A stretch of DNA of 64,000 nucleotides from Roridomyces roridus (taxonomy: Eukaryota; Basidiomycota; Agaricomycetes; Agaricales; Mycenaceae), in the NCBI GenBank assembly GCA_029378245.1, contig JARKIF010000030.1:434001-498000 (forward strand), written 5' to 3'. Positions 23,901-35,825 of the stretch are shown one piece after another. The position numbers and the translations under genes were made by a program. The notes below the pieces were generated by a model. That model was not told the DNA's origin, did no database searches, and saw nothing but the letters and a program-made list of their open reading frames with translations. Position 1 is the stretch's first letter, and each line of letters starts with the position of its first letter.

Positions 23901-25235
23901 GCTATGCGCGCCGAGACCACCTGCGTTCGCAGTTAGCATGAAACATGGAAGGAGAGGGATGTGGAGAGCTCGAGAGATCCGCACCTTCTCAGCGACTCCC
24001 GCCCACTTGACATGGTCGCTGGGCTTTTCGGCGAGTGCGGCGTTTTGGAGGGAGAGGATGGCTGTTACCGGCTAGTGGGGATTCTTAGTTAGGAGTTGGC
24101 TGTCAAGGGAGATCATACCCCGAAATACGCCTGATCGAGCGTTCGTCTGTGCATCCCTCAGAATTTATGCGGAAAGACCAAGCAAAAGACGTACAGCCAG
24201 ATATGATTCAACGACTCGGGGAAGATGACCGCGAGGGCGGCGAGTGCGATGGCGATGTAGTACGCTGTGGGGATGAGGAACAGCTTGGCGAGGGTATACT
24301 GCTGGGTCGGGAATACTATACAGCGGTCAGCCAGAGGAAAAAGAAACGATGCAGCACACACAAGGCCCGAAAGTTGCCACAACGTCCATGACAATCGTCC
24401 CAAATATGCCGAGCAGCTGGAGCTTTGGTGCGTGCGCACGGATGGCACCCATTCCGTAGGTACCAATGAAGAACATGGCGCCATACACAGCCGCGGACCG
24501 TTTGTCGATAAAATACCCTTTGAAGACGAGGCTTTGGATGTACAGCGTAGGGGAGACGCCAGCGGCCTGGGCGGCTTTGACTGCGGCTGCCTGGCGTGAG
24601 GCGAGTAGGGATTTACTTTGCACGGAGAGAGCTGCGGCCATGGCGGCGTTGCTCCATGCCCAGCCGAGCAGCATGCCTAGGGGAAGGGTTACGTTAGGGA
24701 GAATTGACAGCGAGGCACGCACCCATGAGTAGCGTAAACGACGCGAATGCAAACATGGATAGCGCGAGGGACGGTGGCAGCATCACCGACACGATTCTGC
24801 CATCGGGTGAGACAAGATAAGACGCGCCGAGGAATGAAAGGGACGCACGCTGCGAAGAAACCCGCTTGTCTGCGTCGATGAGCAGCTGGAAATGAGCATG
24901 AAGTAGCCGACGCACCCCATCGTATTCAGCGTGGTCTTATCCACGAGTAGAATGAGGGTGGCAGCCGTCACGAGCAGACAGCGTGCCAACGTCTTGAGCG
25001 TGCGCGGGTTCTTCATCGCGGGCTTGATCCACGCAAAGGGCCCCGGCGCCATCGCCTTTTCTGCGACGTCTTTTTTCAAGCCTCCTGCTGCCTCTGGTGC
25101 CTTGCTCGCTGTCGTCGCTGTCCTCTTCGGTGGGGGAATCTCTGCTGGCACGAGTTTCTCGCCTTCCATGGTCGAGTCTTGCGGTGCGGAATGCTGCGCC
25201 TTCTCGTCAGTGTCGGACGAGGAGGAGGCGGTCAT
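20908..25235 (-). CDS. FUSC/ArAE-type multi-pass membrane protein (DUF2421 family)
   Basis: Large integral membrane protein of the fungal family with an N-terminal six-helix putative ER transporter domain, a central FUSC-like helix bundle and a C-terminal DUF2421 region; it resembles aromatic-acid or fusaric-acid exporters. The start at 25235 gives an acidic Ser-rich head, then WIKPAMKNPRTLKTLARCLL and LILLVDKTTLNTMG, the first membrane segment. Later come MLPPSLALSMFAFASFTLLM, GMLLGWAWSNAAMAAALS, a long cytosolic stretch with HESERE-type charged sequence, and a second helix bundle (ALRHAVVSLALWVPSVVPRT, GLWALIMAQTGLATFAGDQL, SGTIVGLLNGMVAWYIAAPG, MVAVTTVFVVGYSWL). The tail reads DDIRVIVRDLCGETTFRGFD and ends GTFARQ at 20908. 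There are many introns, several of about 50 nt. Whether it exports something or acts in membrane homeostasis cannot be told from sequence. Confidence 0.85.
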
Positions 25236-25769
25236 GGTGGGGAGCAAGAGAGAGAGAGAGAGACGATGATATCACGCTGATTGACACATGACACACGGCC
25301 TCGCTCGGGATCCGCCTAAATCGGATGACGCAGGCACCTTTACGAAATCAATTTTTGGGACTGCCCGAGCTCCGAGTTCAAAATTCCGATTCCGTACCGT
25401 CGGGAGTGCCGCCAGCGAGTACCACCAGTACGGCTTTCTTCCCGCTTTTTTGGGCATTTCATATCTAGTGCCATCGTTACTGCCGAAGTCCGAAACGTTT
25501 CAATATGTTCCAATTCAAGGCGACCCACATCGGCCTTTAGTTGGCCTGTACAGTAGAAATATTTCTGGCAGGAAAAAAAATTCGGAAGGTGATAGGAATG
25601 GATAATTTCTCACCCGTTCCGTACCGAATCCGTCGGCGCCCGGCCTGTGAATGCCCGGCCCAAATCAACACGCGAACATGCTGACTCCGACGCAGCAGCG
25701 GCCCGTTGTCTCGTAAAGCAGCGTGACTGACGCCTCTCACCCATCCAACAGTAGAAAAAGTTACCTCCC
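25236..25769. other. Intergenic, upstream of the FUSC-type gene
   Basis: A (GA)n run lies at 25247-25262, just before the start codon. No gene is seen. Confidence 0.5.
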
Positions 25770-26770
25770 TTGTCAGTGGCACAGCTGGGGTCGAACCAAC
25801 TTATCCTGTGCAGACTCTGCAGCATCGGCGATAGTCTTGGACTCCTCAGGCTACCCGCCGATAGAACTTCAACTTGGCAAAGTACAACTGTTGCACTGCT
25901 CCGATGCCATTATAAGTAGGAGGCTTTCTCGAATGCGATCTCACCGAGGTGAAGCTCCCGGAGGCCAGGAATCAAATGATAACAGGGGCTTCAAGCTCAT
26001 AATGGAGATATTCCAAACTGCTTTTGCTGTACATACGTGGCAATAACTCACAGTCTGGTCCAAAAAATACCCGATGCTTAGGGGTCCCCTATGTAACCAG
26101 CCCGGAGTCGAACCGGCATCTCTAGGTCCGCAAAAAATGCGCGTTGAACTTTTGACCTTCTGGCTCACAAGTGATTACTTGATAATAACCGCAGGGCTTC
26201 AACCTCAGAGCCGACGGCAATGGAGATATCCCAAACTGCTTTTGGTGTCCGTGGTCCACAACGGTCACCCGCGAGATGGTTGTGGACCACGGAGCGCAGC
26301 GGGTCTAGTAAAAAACGGAGTTGACGGTTCACGCATGTAACGAGCCCGGAGTCGAACCGGTGCAAGCTCACAAGCGCTTGCCCGTATACGTGGCTCGGTT
26401 ATAGTTCTCGCATTCTTCACAGAACTTGTAAATCAAATGCACGTCTCGAAAGTAGGTACAGTGGCGGTGGCAAAAAAAAGAATAAGCGTCCATCTTAGCT
26501 CACCACCGGTAAACAGCTCCTTCTCCACACGCGCCGGCTTGTGTGAGCCGACGGCGGAAAGACGATATCCCAGACTACTTTTGGTGTAAGTACATCCGTG
26601 GCCATAACTCGCTAGTCTGGTTCAAAAAAAAAAAAAACAGAAGTGTATGTCTCCAATATAACCAGCCCGGAGTCGAACCGGCATCTCTAGGTCCGCGATG
26701 AATCGTTCAATGGGCGACGGTCTTTTGACCTTTACATGCACTCGCAACTGGTAAATAACTCCTCAACGCC
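25770..26770 (-). repeat. Pol III-like repeats, family B (tandem, minus strand)
   Basis: On the minus strand, GCCGGTTCGACTCCGGGCTGG (or a close variant) occurs at about 26097-26118, 26343-26360 and 26663-26684, with a more distant relative at about 25787-25800. Each contains a B-box-like GGTTCGACTCC inside a T-arm-like stem. About 25-30 nt later each of the three has a run of six or more T, then GACCAGACT..GCGAG-like sequence and a shared body (GGCCACG.ATGTAC, CAAAAGCAGTTTGG, GATATCTCCATT, GAAGCCCTG). In two copies GCGGACCTAGAGAT precedes the B-box. Head-to-tail spacing is about 250-320 bp. Full cloverleaves could not be drawn, so these are not called tRNA genes. Confidence 0.68.
26248..26293. 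repeat. Perfect 15-bp hairpin inside family B
   Basis: TCCGTGGTCCACAAC at 26248-26262 and its exact reverse complement at 26279-26293 enclose a 16-base loop. It interrupts one family B unit between its T-run and the CAAAAGCAGTTTGG body, where the other units have no such insert. Confidence 0.8.
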
Positions 26771-26933
26771 TCCAGACGTCGGCACTCAAGGGAACTTCCT
26801 GATCTGGAACAAGGCATGGTGGCCAAATCGACAAACAGATATTCCCTGGCCACATGCATGGTGAAATTTGGCTGTTGTTGAAGTACAGGCTCATGATCGT
26901 AAACACATTTCATTCCGTAAATAAATAAAAACC

Positions 26934-28949
26934 CTAAGCTGCCATTGCCGCTGCAAGCAAGTCATCAAATTTGGGCGAGCCCCAACCAGCTGGATCAACA
27001 CCATCAGCCGTTCATCCTCACACAAAAAGAGACAACAGAAAACACTCACTCAACGGATCCCATCCAACAGCAGCGTCAAACGCAACCAGCGACGCCGAGC
27101 ACACAAAGCCCGCATTGTGTCCAATCGTTATATCGTTGAACGCATTCTGGGCGGTCGAATAGAGGAACGGGTTGAGGAACCCAAGGACGGGTTTCCCAGC
27201 GGCGATGAGCTTGTCGTTGATGAGCGAGATGATCGCAGCGAACGTCGGCGACGAGGCGCTCGTCCCGCCAACCGTGCCGGTCTCCCCGCCGTCCACAATG
27301 CCGAAATTCCACCCCTGAACTGCTACATCGGGATACCCACGCCCGGACTTGTTGAAAGTCCCGCCAAAGTTGGCTGGGATTCCGGTTTGCAGGAAGGTCG
27401 AGACAGCGGAAGTCTGGTAATCGGGCGTGGGGAAGTAGTTGGAGAAGCCGCCTCCAGTGAAGTTGATAGCTTTCTCGGGAGCGAAGCCCTGGGTGCTGCC
27501 AACGGAGGTGACGTACGGGCACGATGCGGGGAATACCGGGATGAAGGTAGTCACACTGCAGACGCTGGTGGTGTCGTGGCCGCCGCGGACGCCGCCCTGC
27601 AAATAGTTAGTTCACCAGTAGAACCGGCGACAGTGTGAAGTACGAACATCTCCAGAGGCGAACACCACCGAAATACCGCGAGCGCCCAAAGACTTGTAGC
27701 CGTCACAGATCCGTCTGCAGAAGATAAGGGAACAGCAATCCGAAAGTCATATACACGCACGTCGCCAAACTCAGTCCAAATGAGTTCTCATTGCCACCGT
27801 ACGACGTCGTGATAACGGTAGGTGGATTTGCGACTCCATCGAGATAAGTCGTCGTGTCCAGCAAACTTGTGGTAAACGAAGCTGAAGGGGTACCGACAGA
27901 AAGGAAGTCAACGGGGACGCCGGTTGCGATTCCTGAGTAACCTATGAGCGAATGGGTGGGCGAAAGAGAAAATGAACTCACCGGCGGTGTACTGGACGTC
28001 GAGATTCGCCTCGGTCCCAGCCTGGTTGGCGCCCTGCGAATTAACGCCTCCGTCGAGGGACAACAGATTGAAAGTAGTGTTCGACGGGATGTCGGTACGG
28101 AACTGCTTGAAGAACACCTATGAACTGCATCAGTCACCCAAATGGAGTGGAATGAACGAAACTACGCACGGAGAGATCGGCGTTTTGCGCATATTCACCC
28201 TGGTAAGCGGTGACAACGAGATGGTTGGCTGAAGAGTCGGTGGCCGGGGCGGCGGGGATTCCGTAGAACGATTGTAGGCAAGCGGGCGTAATAACACCGG
28301 CGGCGTTGCTCGTGTCGCACGAGGAGGCTTGGCGCTTCCCGGGGGATTTCACGCCGGGAAGGAGCCGGGCGTCGACGGCGCTAAAGTCAGTAGTGGGGTG
28401 AATGACCTCGACGTGGCCGACGAGAGATGCGGGCATGGAAACGGAGAGGGTGCGCGTGATCGTCTGGTCCATGGATGGATGCGAGAAGATGTCGAACTGG
28501 GTGTTGAAGAGCTGGTTAGCTTGGGAGACGGGGAGTTGGATGGAAGCCCAGTCTCCGTTCGGAGAGATGATTTGATACTCGAGCCCGTTGGCAGACGCGA
28601 AGATCTCAAGAGCGGAGAACGTCTCTGCAGAGGGCTCGACGTAGGATTTCACCTATCGGGCGTCAGCGGTAGAACGTATAGAGTAAACCTTCCTCACCTC
28701 CTCCATTGAAAGCCACTTCCTGAATTCCGGACTGCCCGGCGTCGAGATGGATGTGAGCTTGGCATCCAACCCTGCGGCGTTGTTGGGTGCAAGCGCAAGC
28801 CGGAGCGAGAGCATCTCGGTGGGTTGCGCAGCGCCGTGATTTACGAATCCCTGCGGTGCAGTCGCTCGGCGCTCATGAACGACGAGTCTCTCCGCCGAGG
28901 CGATACAAATGGCGGGCAGGACAGCGACAAGGAGACGAAGGAGGGTCAT
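26934..28949 (-). CDS. Sedolisin-family (S53) secreted serine protease, tripeptidyl-peptidase-like
   Basis: Predicted secreted acid protease removing tripeptides from peptide N-termini, probably for nutrient scavenging. Start 28949 gives a signal peptide (TLLRLLVAVLPAICIASAE). An activation pro-domain follows (FVNHGAAQPTEMLSLRLALA, FRKWLSMEEV, VKSYVEPSAETFSALEIFAS, PSGTIRT-like region). The mature domain shows the catalytic acid pair in GTEANLDVQYTAG (Glu and Asp four residues apart), GNENSFG, and the nucleophile in GGTSASSPTFAA. The calcium-site region FNDITIGHNAGF and GWDPLTGWGSPKFDDLL closes the protein; the last piece appears only after removing the final intron, and the stop is at 26934. 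There are at least five short introns. The key residues visible are intact, so it should be active. Confidence 0.92.
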
Positions 28950-29599
28950 TTCCGTGAGGGTAACCTTCGTTCTTGCGCGGTTTATGTGTTTACGGGAAAC
29001 GATCTCCGGAGAGCATGCGCAACAGATAAGGAGGCGTCTTCGATTTCGCTGAGCATATGATGTGTAAATGTCGAATTGCTGAGTAGAATGCACGCATGTG
29101 GAGCTCTGAACCAGTCTGAACCACTCAGGTAACATGCACTCGTCATGGCAGGAGAATCTTCTTGACAACGACACAGGGAGTCGAAGACAACCGGGGGAGA
29201 TTCGCCGCAGGAGGTGAATCAATGATAAGGCTTGGCGATGACCTTGCGGGCTTGTTTACCAGCTGTATCCAGGCCAGAGACACGGGGCATCGAAATACGC
29301 GAATCGATGGCGACAACGGAAGGCCTCAGCTTCGCAAGGGATGGCGAGGAATCAGGATGACGCGCGGACGGTCGATTCTGCATTTTGTGATGCCCGCGAG
29401 TGCGAGATTCAGCACAGCCCAACTATTGATTCTTCAAGTGTCGACTACATTTAGGTAGGCAAGTCGATCCGCAGGACGAGAGGCAGAGAGCAATGGTGGT
29501 GGTGACAGTCCAAGCCGTGGTGACGGGTTGATGGGTGATCATGATACGCTCATGTCAATTGCACAGCCCTTGATCCATAGCGGCGTGTGTGCCGTCCCC
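28950..29599. other. Intergenic, upstream of the sedolisin gene
   Basis: No gene is seen. It holds the sedolisin promoter, but no clear TATA box was picked out. Confidence 0.45.
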
Positions 29600-29665
29600 T
29601 ACTCTGATCCGGTTCAAAAAACGAGCATCGAACTATCAACCTGATAACCAGCCCGGAGTCGAACC
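29600..29665 (-). repeat. Solo copy of Pol III-like repeat family B
   Basis: On the minus strand a T-arm-like GTCGGTTCGACTCCGGGCTGG at about 29645-29665 is followed within 30 nt by TTTTTT and GAACCGGATCAGAG, the same order as the units at 26.0-26.7 kb. Confidence 0.6.
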
Positions 29666-29823
29666 GACATCTTGCAAATTCCCAGATATGAAGAGCGCTC
29701 GCCGTGGTATGTTATTCCAGTTATCATCTTGAGTTCTCGTCTTCTAACAGCACTTGTTAATGGCTCAGAAATTCGTGTGCCCGCTGTAGAATACAATGTT
29801 CCGAACCCCAACCTCAAGGATCC

Positions 29824-31575
29824 TCACCCGCAGTACACAAATATCGGCTCAAGGACCCCCGCTATCTCGCAGCTCCTCTCAGACCCAGGCTCCCCAATGA
29901 CCCCAGCCATCCCACCCTCAGTCACAATCGAAATCAACCTCACCGTCTCCCTACTATACTTCGGCCGCTGCGAGCTCAAGGGAAAATAATGACTCCGCCT
30001 AAACAAATCCTCGTAGATCGCCCAAGACTTCAGTTCTGGTGTGAGGAGGGGCAGGATGACGATGATGACGGCGTCGAGGAGTGCACCTCGGATCTTTTCA
30101 TCCACCTCTGCCATCTCAATAACGAATTTTGACCAGCGGGAGACAAGGTGTTGGAGGCTCAGTCCCGTAAGAGCGAGGAACAACTTCATCCGTCTTGACC
30201 GCCATTCGTTTCTGGGCATTCAAGTGAGACATGGGTCAGCCGTAGACAAAGATCGAAAAACATACGTGTTTGGGACGAGGAAATAAACAATACGACTCAG
30301 CAAGGACACTTTGTTTCGATGAGAATGAGTGCATAAAAACGCAACCATCGTGTCGACGAGACTCCCACCCAGTGCCACACATTGCAGCAAGTACCACCAA
30401 GCATCAGAGGATACGATGCCCGTAGTCACCACTTCTTGGCTGAAAAAGGGTCAATAGTGAGATTAAGATCTTCGTACTGAACTCGAAAGACTCACAGACT
30501 CGTCAGAGCCGTGCCGGTGCTGATGGTGAAATTTTTGAATGTCGGGTACACTATGTCTTCTGAAGACCGACCGGTGTATAACGGGAACTTTTCGGGAATA
30601 ACCAGTTCGAGAACCTGAGGGATTTCATGTTGGAGGAACTGCGCTTGGAGGAGCAGCCAAGTTTGTGGCGACGTCGCGTTGATATGGCTTGAAATAGTCT
30701 CAAGGGAAGAGGGTCGCGTAAAAGGCCAATATAAATCCAACGCGGCCCTCCACGCTTCTGGTTGTAGAGGAGCATTGGCCAGACGGGAAAAGGCCATGGA
30801 ACAAGTGGTGCGGAGCGGAAACGCCGGATATCTTGAGGCCATGAGGACCAGGTCCAAAAATTTCGAACAAAGGGTCGCCTCGTAGGTCGCCTCAGTCTGC
30901 GTGGCCACTTCGGAGAGAAACGTGATACACGGTTGCAGCACATGTTGGCCCGGTGGGAGCCCCGAGGCGTACGCATCTGTCAATCGGCGACCAGGGAAGC
31001 TAGAAATATCCGCTGAGAAGAGGGGTATTTATGAGCGGGAGAAAAGTACCCATGTTGGCAGAAGACACAAATAGCGATAATCTCCGTCATCAGTGGAATC
31101 AGGTCGTCAACCTCCCACCCGGACAAGGAGCGGACGAGACGCATGGTGGCGCCCGATGCTATCTGTGCGAGAACCAGCTCCATTGCCTGGAACCTGATGC
31201 TGTCCGGGTATATTTCAGGCCTGCCTTCTTGAGTCCACATCGGACAATGAGCCACTGTACGCACCGCGATAGCTCCAAGACATCCTCCACAATGCGGTCC
31301 ATGAACATTTCGTTGTTTGCATTACCGAGCCTGTCTTCACGATATGGCAGGTGCGCTTTGATCGTGACCAGCCGGCGGGAGATGATCACCCACTCGGCGC
31401 CTCGCAATGTTGCCTTCCCTAACGCCAAGATAGCTTTCCCGGCCAAGGCCCCAGGTCCCCATTGTGTCCGGGACGATGTGTTCGTGTAAGACGAGAGAGA
31501 GGAAGAAAGTGACGCCAGTGAGGGACCAGTGGAGTGCAGAATTCGGCGGTGTCCACGAGCAGGTAGAGAAGCCAT
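29824..31575 (-). CDS. Unrecognised multi-exon protein
   Basis: I do not recognise this gene. Coding is clear from long protein-like stretches that join across short introns: GALAGKAILALGKATLRGAE, then FMDRIVEDVLELS joined in frame to RIRFQAMELVLAQIASGA, WEVDDLIPLMTEIIAICVFC, TTCSMAFSRLANAPLQPEAW and MKLFLALTGLSLQHLVSRW. The protein is mostly Leu- and Ala-rich helix without transmembrane runs, suggesting a soluble helical-repeat fold. The final exon ends at 29824. The 5' end is uncertain: the ATG at 31575 is the first in the clearest frame, but exons up to about 31930 are possible, where RWDHFIVYNVQARMKNGSGQ also looks coding. Confidence 0.5.
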
Positions 31576-32250
31576 GCAGATTTGTCGATTTCACGGCCCC
31601 GCGTATATTTAAGACTCAAGACTGAGGCAAGAATAACCTATGCGGACATCTCACCATCGCGGGTTCGGACCAAGTAAGCCTGTCCCGAACCGTTCTTCAT
31701 GCGTGCTTGAACATTGTAGACGATAAAGTGGTCCCATCGAGTCCCACACACAGGCTTCCGCGACTTTTTGGTTATCCAGAGGCATGGCTGATATCCCACG
31801 AAGGCAGAGTTATCTCTGTATGGAAAGTTGAAGGAGCAAGGCCGCGGCCAAAGTGCGGGTCGCCGCATTGGATCCCGCCAGTGGATGTTATTAGAGTTCT
31901 GGGTCGCGCGATCTCCATTACACAAGTGTATTAGCCTTTCATACGTGACACTGACCTCAAACCGACCTCGATGGCAACTCGATGGCCAAGTGTCATGATC
32001 ATGCAGGCAAGCGCTTTTCAAGACCGATTTCTGGAATCGAACCAGCAAGATCTCTTGGGTTGAGGAAGATGGCGATGTCCGATTTGATTGGAATTCCAGG
32101 GCGAATTGTGACGCGCGTCGAGAGCAATGGGTGTCGAGAGCAAGGAAGCATTGAAGACGGATCAATCTATCCGAGTCATCTGTGAGCCATCAAATTACGT
32201 AAGTACTCCGCTTGGTCACACGCATTGACACACTCTCTTTGTGCTCTCCC

Positions 32251-34004
32251 ATGGGCTCGACAGTTTCTCGTTTGCGGCTCATCTATCAGACGATCAAGGC
32301 CATCTCGGACTCGTTCTCAGTACTCTCTACTCGCATCCCTCTCGATCCAGGCCTCCCAGTCCCAAATCCGTCGGCGTCATACTGGTGTTTCCCTCCCTCG
32401 TCTCTGGATGCCCCAGTGCCGGGCGAGGATTCTAAAGCCTTGCCACTTCCACCGCATGCAGACGTGGTCATAATCGGTAGTGGGATTGCTGGTACCGCTG
32501 TCGCACGTACACTGCTGGATAACACAAAGGATCTGGACCCACCTCTGCGAGTCGTCATGCTCGAGGCGCGCGATGTCTGCTCGGGAGCTACGGGCCGGTA
32601 CGTCCGAGGTATTCGTCCACACAGGAATGCTTATTGACTCTCCCAGGAATGGCGGCCACATCTCACCGAATACACACCAAGACTACCCTCAGCTCGAGAG
32701 TCATTATGGCAGGAGCGCGGCGGAGGACATCATCCGCTTTCGCTTGGCCCATCTTCCCACTCTGCTGCAGGTGGCGCAAGAAGAAAATTTGCTACGCGAA
32801 TCTCAAGCCCGCACCGTCAGGCAATTCGACGTGTATCTCCAAGGGTCACTCTTTAGTCGTGCTAAGGACAGCTTGCAAAAATACCTCGATGTACTTCCTG
32901 ATATGAGGGAGAAACACAAAATGCATGAAGATAGGGCTGTCTTTGAGGTACATCCGACTACAGATTCCGAGTATGTCTCAGCGTTGTTACAGGACCTTCA
33001 ACTCTCCTCACGAACCACCGGCTGCATCTCTCAACCGGGCGGTGCTCTACACCCATACCGCCTTGTAACAGGCATCCTCCGCCGTCTCATATCTTCCTAT
33101 CCATCGTAAGACGTCTCATCTTATCTATCACATCAAGCCACGAACGCCCGTTCCCCTTAGATTCAGCCTCCATACCCACACGCCTTGTATTGATATCTCA
33201 TCGACGACATCATCACTGTACCTCATCTCGACTCCTCGCGGTACCCTGACCAGCACGCACGTCATCCACGCTGCAAACGCCTGGACATCTTCCAACGGCC
33301 TCCTCCCAGGCATGCGCCGCAAGATCGTCCCCGTGCGCGTACACATGACCGCCCAGCGTCCTGGCACTGGGCTCAGCAGTAACGAACAAGATAAACCTGG
33401 GAGAGCGTTCGTGTTTTACCCGGGAAAGACGCCATGGGGATTCGATTACCTTACGCAACAACTGTCCGAGCCTCAAGCAGGAGCACTGATGTTCGGCGGC
33501 GGGGCCATGCTAGGCGGACGCGCTGAAGCCGTTGCAATGGACAATATCGGCATCTTCGACGACTCGGAGACGGATTTCGAGGTCGAGGCGTACCTCGGGG
33601 GTGCGCTGCAGAGGTACTTTGCACTGGGGTGGGGTTCCGAGGCTGGCAGATTGGAAGACAACTCGCAGTGGGAACCTGGTCGCATCTTAGCCTCATGGAG
33701 TGGGATCATGGGTCTGTCAGCGGACGGCCAGCCATGGGTAGGACGTGTTCCGCGCGCCGTGTCGGGTCGGGCGGGCGAGGGAGAGTGGATCGTAGCGGGC
33801 TTCACAGGAGAGGGGATGACACATGCGTGGCTTTGTGGCGTGGAGGTCGCCAGGATGGTTCTGCGTGCTCATCTCGGAAAGAGCGGAAATGGCTCGGCTG
33901 AGGATGGGGAGCAAGTGAGATTCCCACAGCAGTACTTGATTACGGAGAAGCGATGGCAGGATGCTGATATCGAGGCATTCTTGGGGGATGTGGGGGCTGC
34001 GTAG
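32251..34004 (+). CDS. DAO-family FAD-dependent oxidoreductase
   Basis: Flavoenzyme of the glycine/D-amino-acid oxidase family, probably oxidising an amine or amino-acid-like substrate. Start 32251 (MGSTVSRLRLIYQTIKAIS) was preferred over an in-frame alternative start at 32212 because it is the first ATG. The FAD Rossmann motif is in ADVVIIGSGIAGTAVARTLL (G-x-G-x-x-G), followed by the acidic strand end VVMLEAR and CSGATGR, which splices to NGGHISPNTHQDYPQL. A middle substrate domain follows (QPGGALHPYRLVTGILR, then STHVIHAANAWTS). The C-terminal FAD half has SWSGIMGLSADGQPWVGRVP and EWIVAGFTGEGMTHAWLCGV, the expected closing motif. It ends LGDVGAA at 34004. At least three short introns interrupt it. 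All cofactor motifs are intact. The substrate is not predictable. Confidence 0.88.
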
Positions 34005-34478
34005 ACGGATCGAGGGGATGTTCATTCATGGTATGCTTTACAAAATTATGTTGTTCGCTTCATATTGTCCCAGTTGCGTTCAGCATAGGGATTCTCAGCG
34101 CTCTTCTCGACCAAGTTACAGGGTAGACAACGAGTTTCAGGTCGGCGAGGACGGCGGATCGTTCTGGCGCAAGCTCCAGAGATTCTGACATCTAATTCTA
34201 ATAAACGTTGCCGAAGGGCATGACTGATTCGCATTTTCGCGTGACGGAAGCAAGAAGAAAGAGGTATGGCTTTGTTCTTGTTTACAATTGGATCCGATCT
34301 ATTGATATGTCCTCTGGGATGTTGAACATTGTGAACTTGGATACGAATTTGCGTGCGTACATTTTTTACAAAGCGAGTAAGATTATATTCTCAAGGCCAA
34401 GGTCCGAAAAAAACAAGCGAGCGGAGATGAAGGGATTGTGAGTAAGTATGACTCCAAAGGTAAGTAGGCACCGGAGCG
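34005..34478. other. Intergenic between convergent genes
   Basis: No gene is seen. It contains the 3' flanks of the oxidoreductase (plus) and the laccase-like gene (minus). Confidence 0.5.
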
Positions 34479-35825
34479 TTACAGCTCGTCGGAAGAGAGG
34501 GCGTCGTCCGTGGGGCACAAATCATCCCACGCCGCTACAAGTCAATTCATCGTCAGCATCATCAATCCACGGAATTCAATTCGGAACGCACTGTTTTGTG
34601 TCGAATTGGCGATGGTGCCGGTGTCTTCAGCGAAAACAATTGCGAGACCGCTTTAAGATTTGGTTAGATTTGGTTGGGGGCGGGTGACTCGGTGAGGAGA
34701 GGCAGACGTACAGCTCGAGGTGGAAGTCAATGTGACTGGAGCAGTGGGTTAGTTGAACTGATTCTGGTCAATCAAGGCGGCGCATACCAGTGCAGTCTTC
34801 TGCCCACAGCTCGGGCATCTTACCGGTATCGTTGCCCATGAGTCACGCTTATCACCGCCAGCTGCGAAGTCGGCTTTACGCAAATCGAATTAGCATCTTT
34901 TTCGAAAAGAAAGAGAAGGAGAATACGCACGCCACCAGCGAAACGCCCCAGACCATTGATCAGCGTCGAATCAAGATTCGCGACGGCCCCAAGAGTGGAC
35001 GCCGGGACATGGTCTTTCAAATCAAGTCAGTCTGAATTGAACGATGCAGGAAATATACACTGACACCAATCGGCGAGAGTGATTATGGTCGTCTCTGTAG
35101 CGAGTTAGGTTTGGAGGGGAGGGAAAAGAAAGTCACGAGCCGTCATCGACATCTGAGATACTCCCTGAGCTTTTGGAGAACAAGAAGAGTTGGAAGTTCG
35201 TACCATACAAATCAGCATGCGGGTCGTCGGGGTCGTAGACAACCAGAGGGCCGCGCAACCCATCGCAGTATTGTGTTGCTAAAGCTAATCAGCATCGAAG
35301 GAAGCCGCACAGCGAGGAACAGCGTACAGAGATGGCTGTGATACCAGAACGTCCCGGCCTGGTCGTTCGTAGGGAAACTGTACAAGAAGGAGTTGTTAAC
35401 CGCAATTGGGCACTGAGTAACAAAAGCGACGCCGTCGTTGAAACTGTTGTTCGGCTGGAAGAATCCGTGCCAGTGCTAAGAGCGAGATATCGGTTAATCC
35501 ATGTTTGTGTGCGAGAAGGCCGGCGCCGACTCACGATGGTGCTGCTGAGCAACATGGTTTCGTTGGTGAGCGAGTCGACGACGTTCAGATTGAATTCGTC
35601 GCCCTTGTTCCCAACGACTAAAGGCGCAGGCGTTACACCGTTTACAAGCACTGCTCTGTTTACGAGTCAGTTAAAGAGAACATATCAAGGACCATGGAAA
35701 AATCACTGTCGAGTAAATCCGTCGGGCAAGACATCTCCGTTGGTCAGAGTCAAGGTTGCAGTTGGGCCAATGGATGCGAGAGCGAAATCAACGAGAATGG
35801 AAGCGAAGAGGAAAGAACGAGACAT
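34479..35825 (-). CDS. Internally deleted laccase-like multicopper oxidase
   Basis: Start 35825 gives a signal peptide ([20 protein letters not shown]) and a normal laccase domain 1: [20 protein letters not shown], the copper motif HWHGFFQ after an intron, [20 protein letters not shown], and [10 protein letters not shown]. Domain 2 begins ([22 protein letters not shown]) and then stops. The next 90 nt lead straight to [25 protein letters not shown] and [17 protein letters not shown], the last copper segment and C-terminus. About half of a usual laccase (some 500 aa) is missing, including the HPFHLHGH copper motif. Every exon still splices in frame, either directly from RYR to HIDF or with a short HC-containing piece kept. 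Without the third copper motif it should not oxidise phenols. It may be a pseudogene that kept its frame or a secreted protein with another role. Confidence 0.85.

Noticed and set aside
26097..26684. A cluster of minus-strand tRNA genes
   Set aside because: Only the T-arm/B-box half is tRNA-like; no matching acceptor 5' strand or anticodon arm could be drawn at the right distance.
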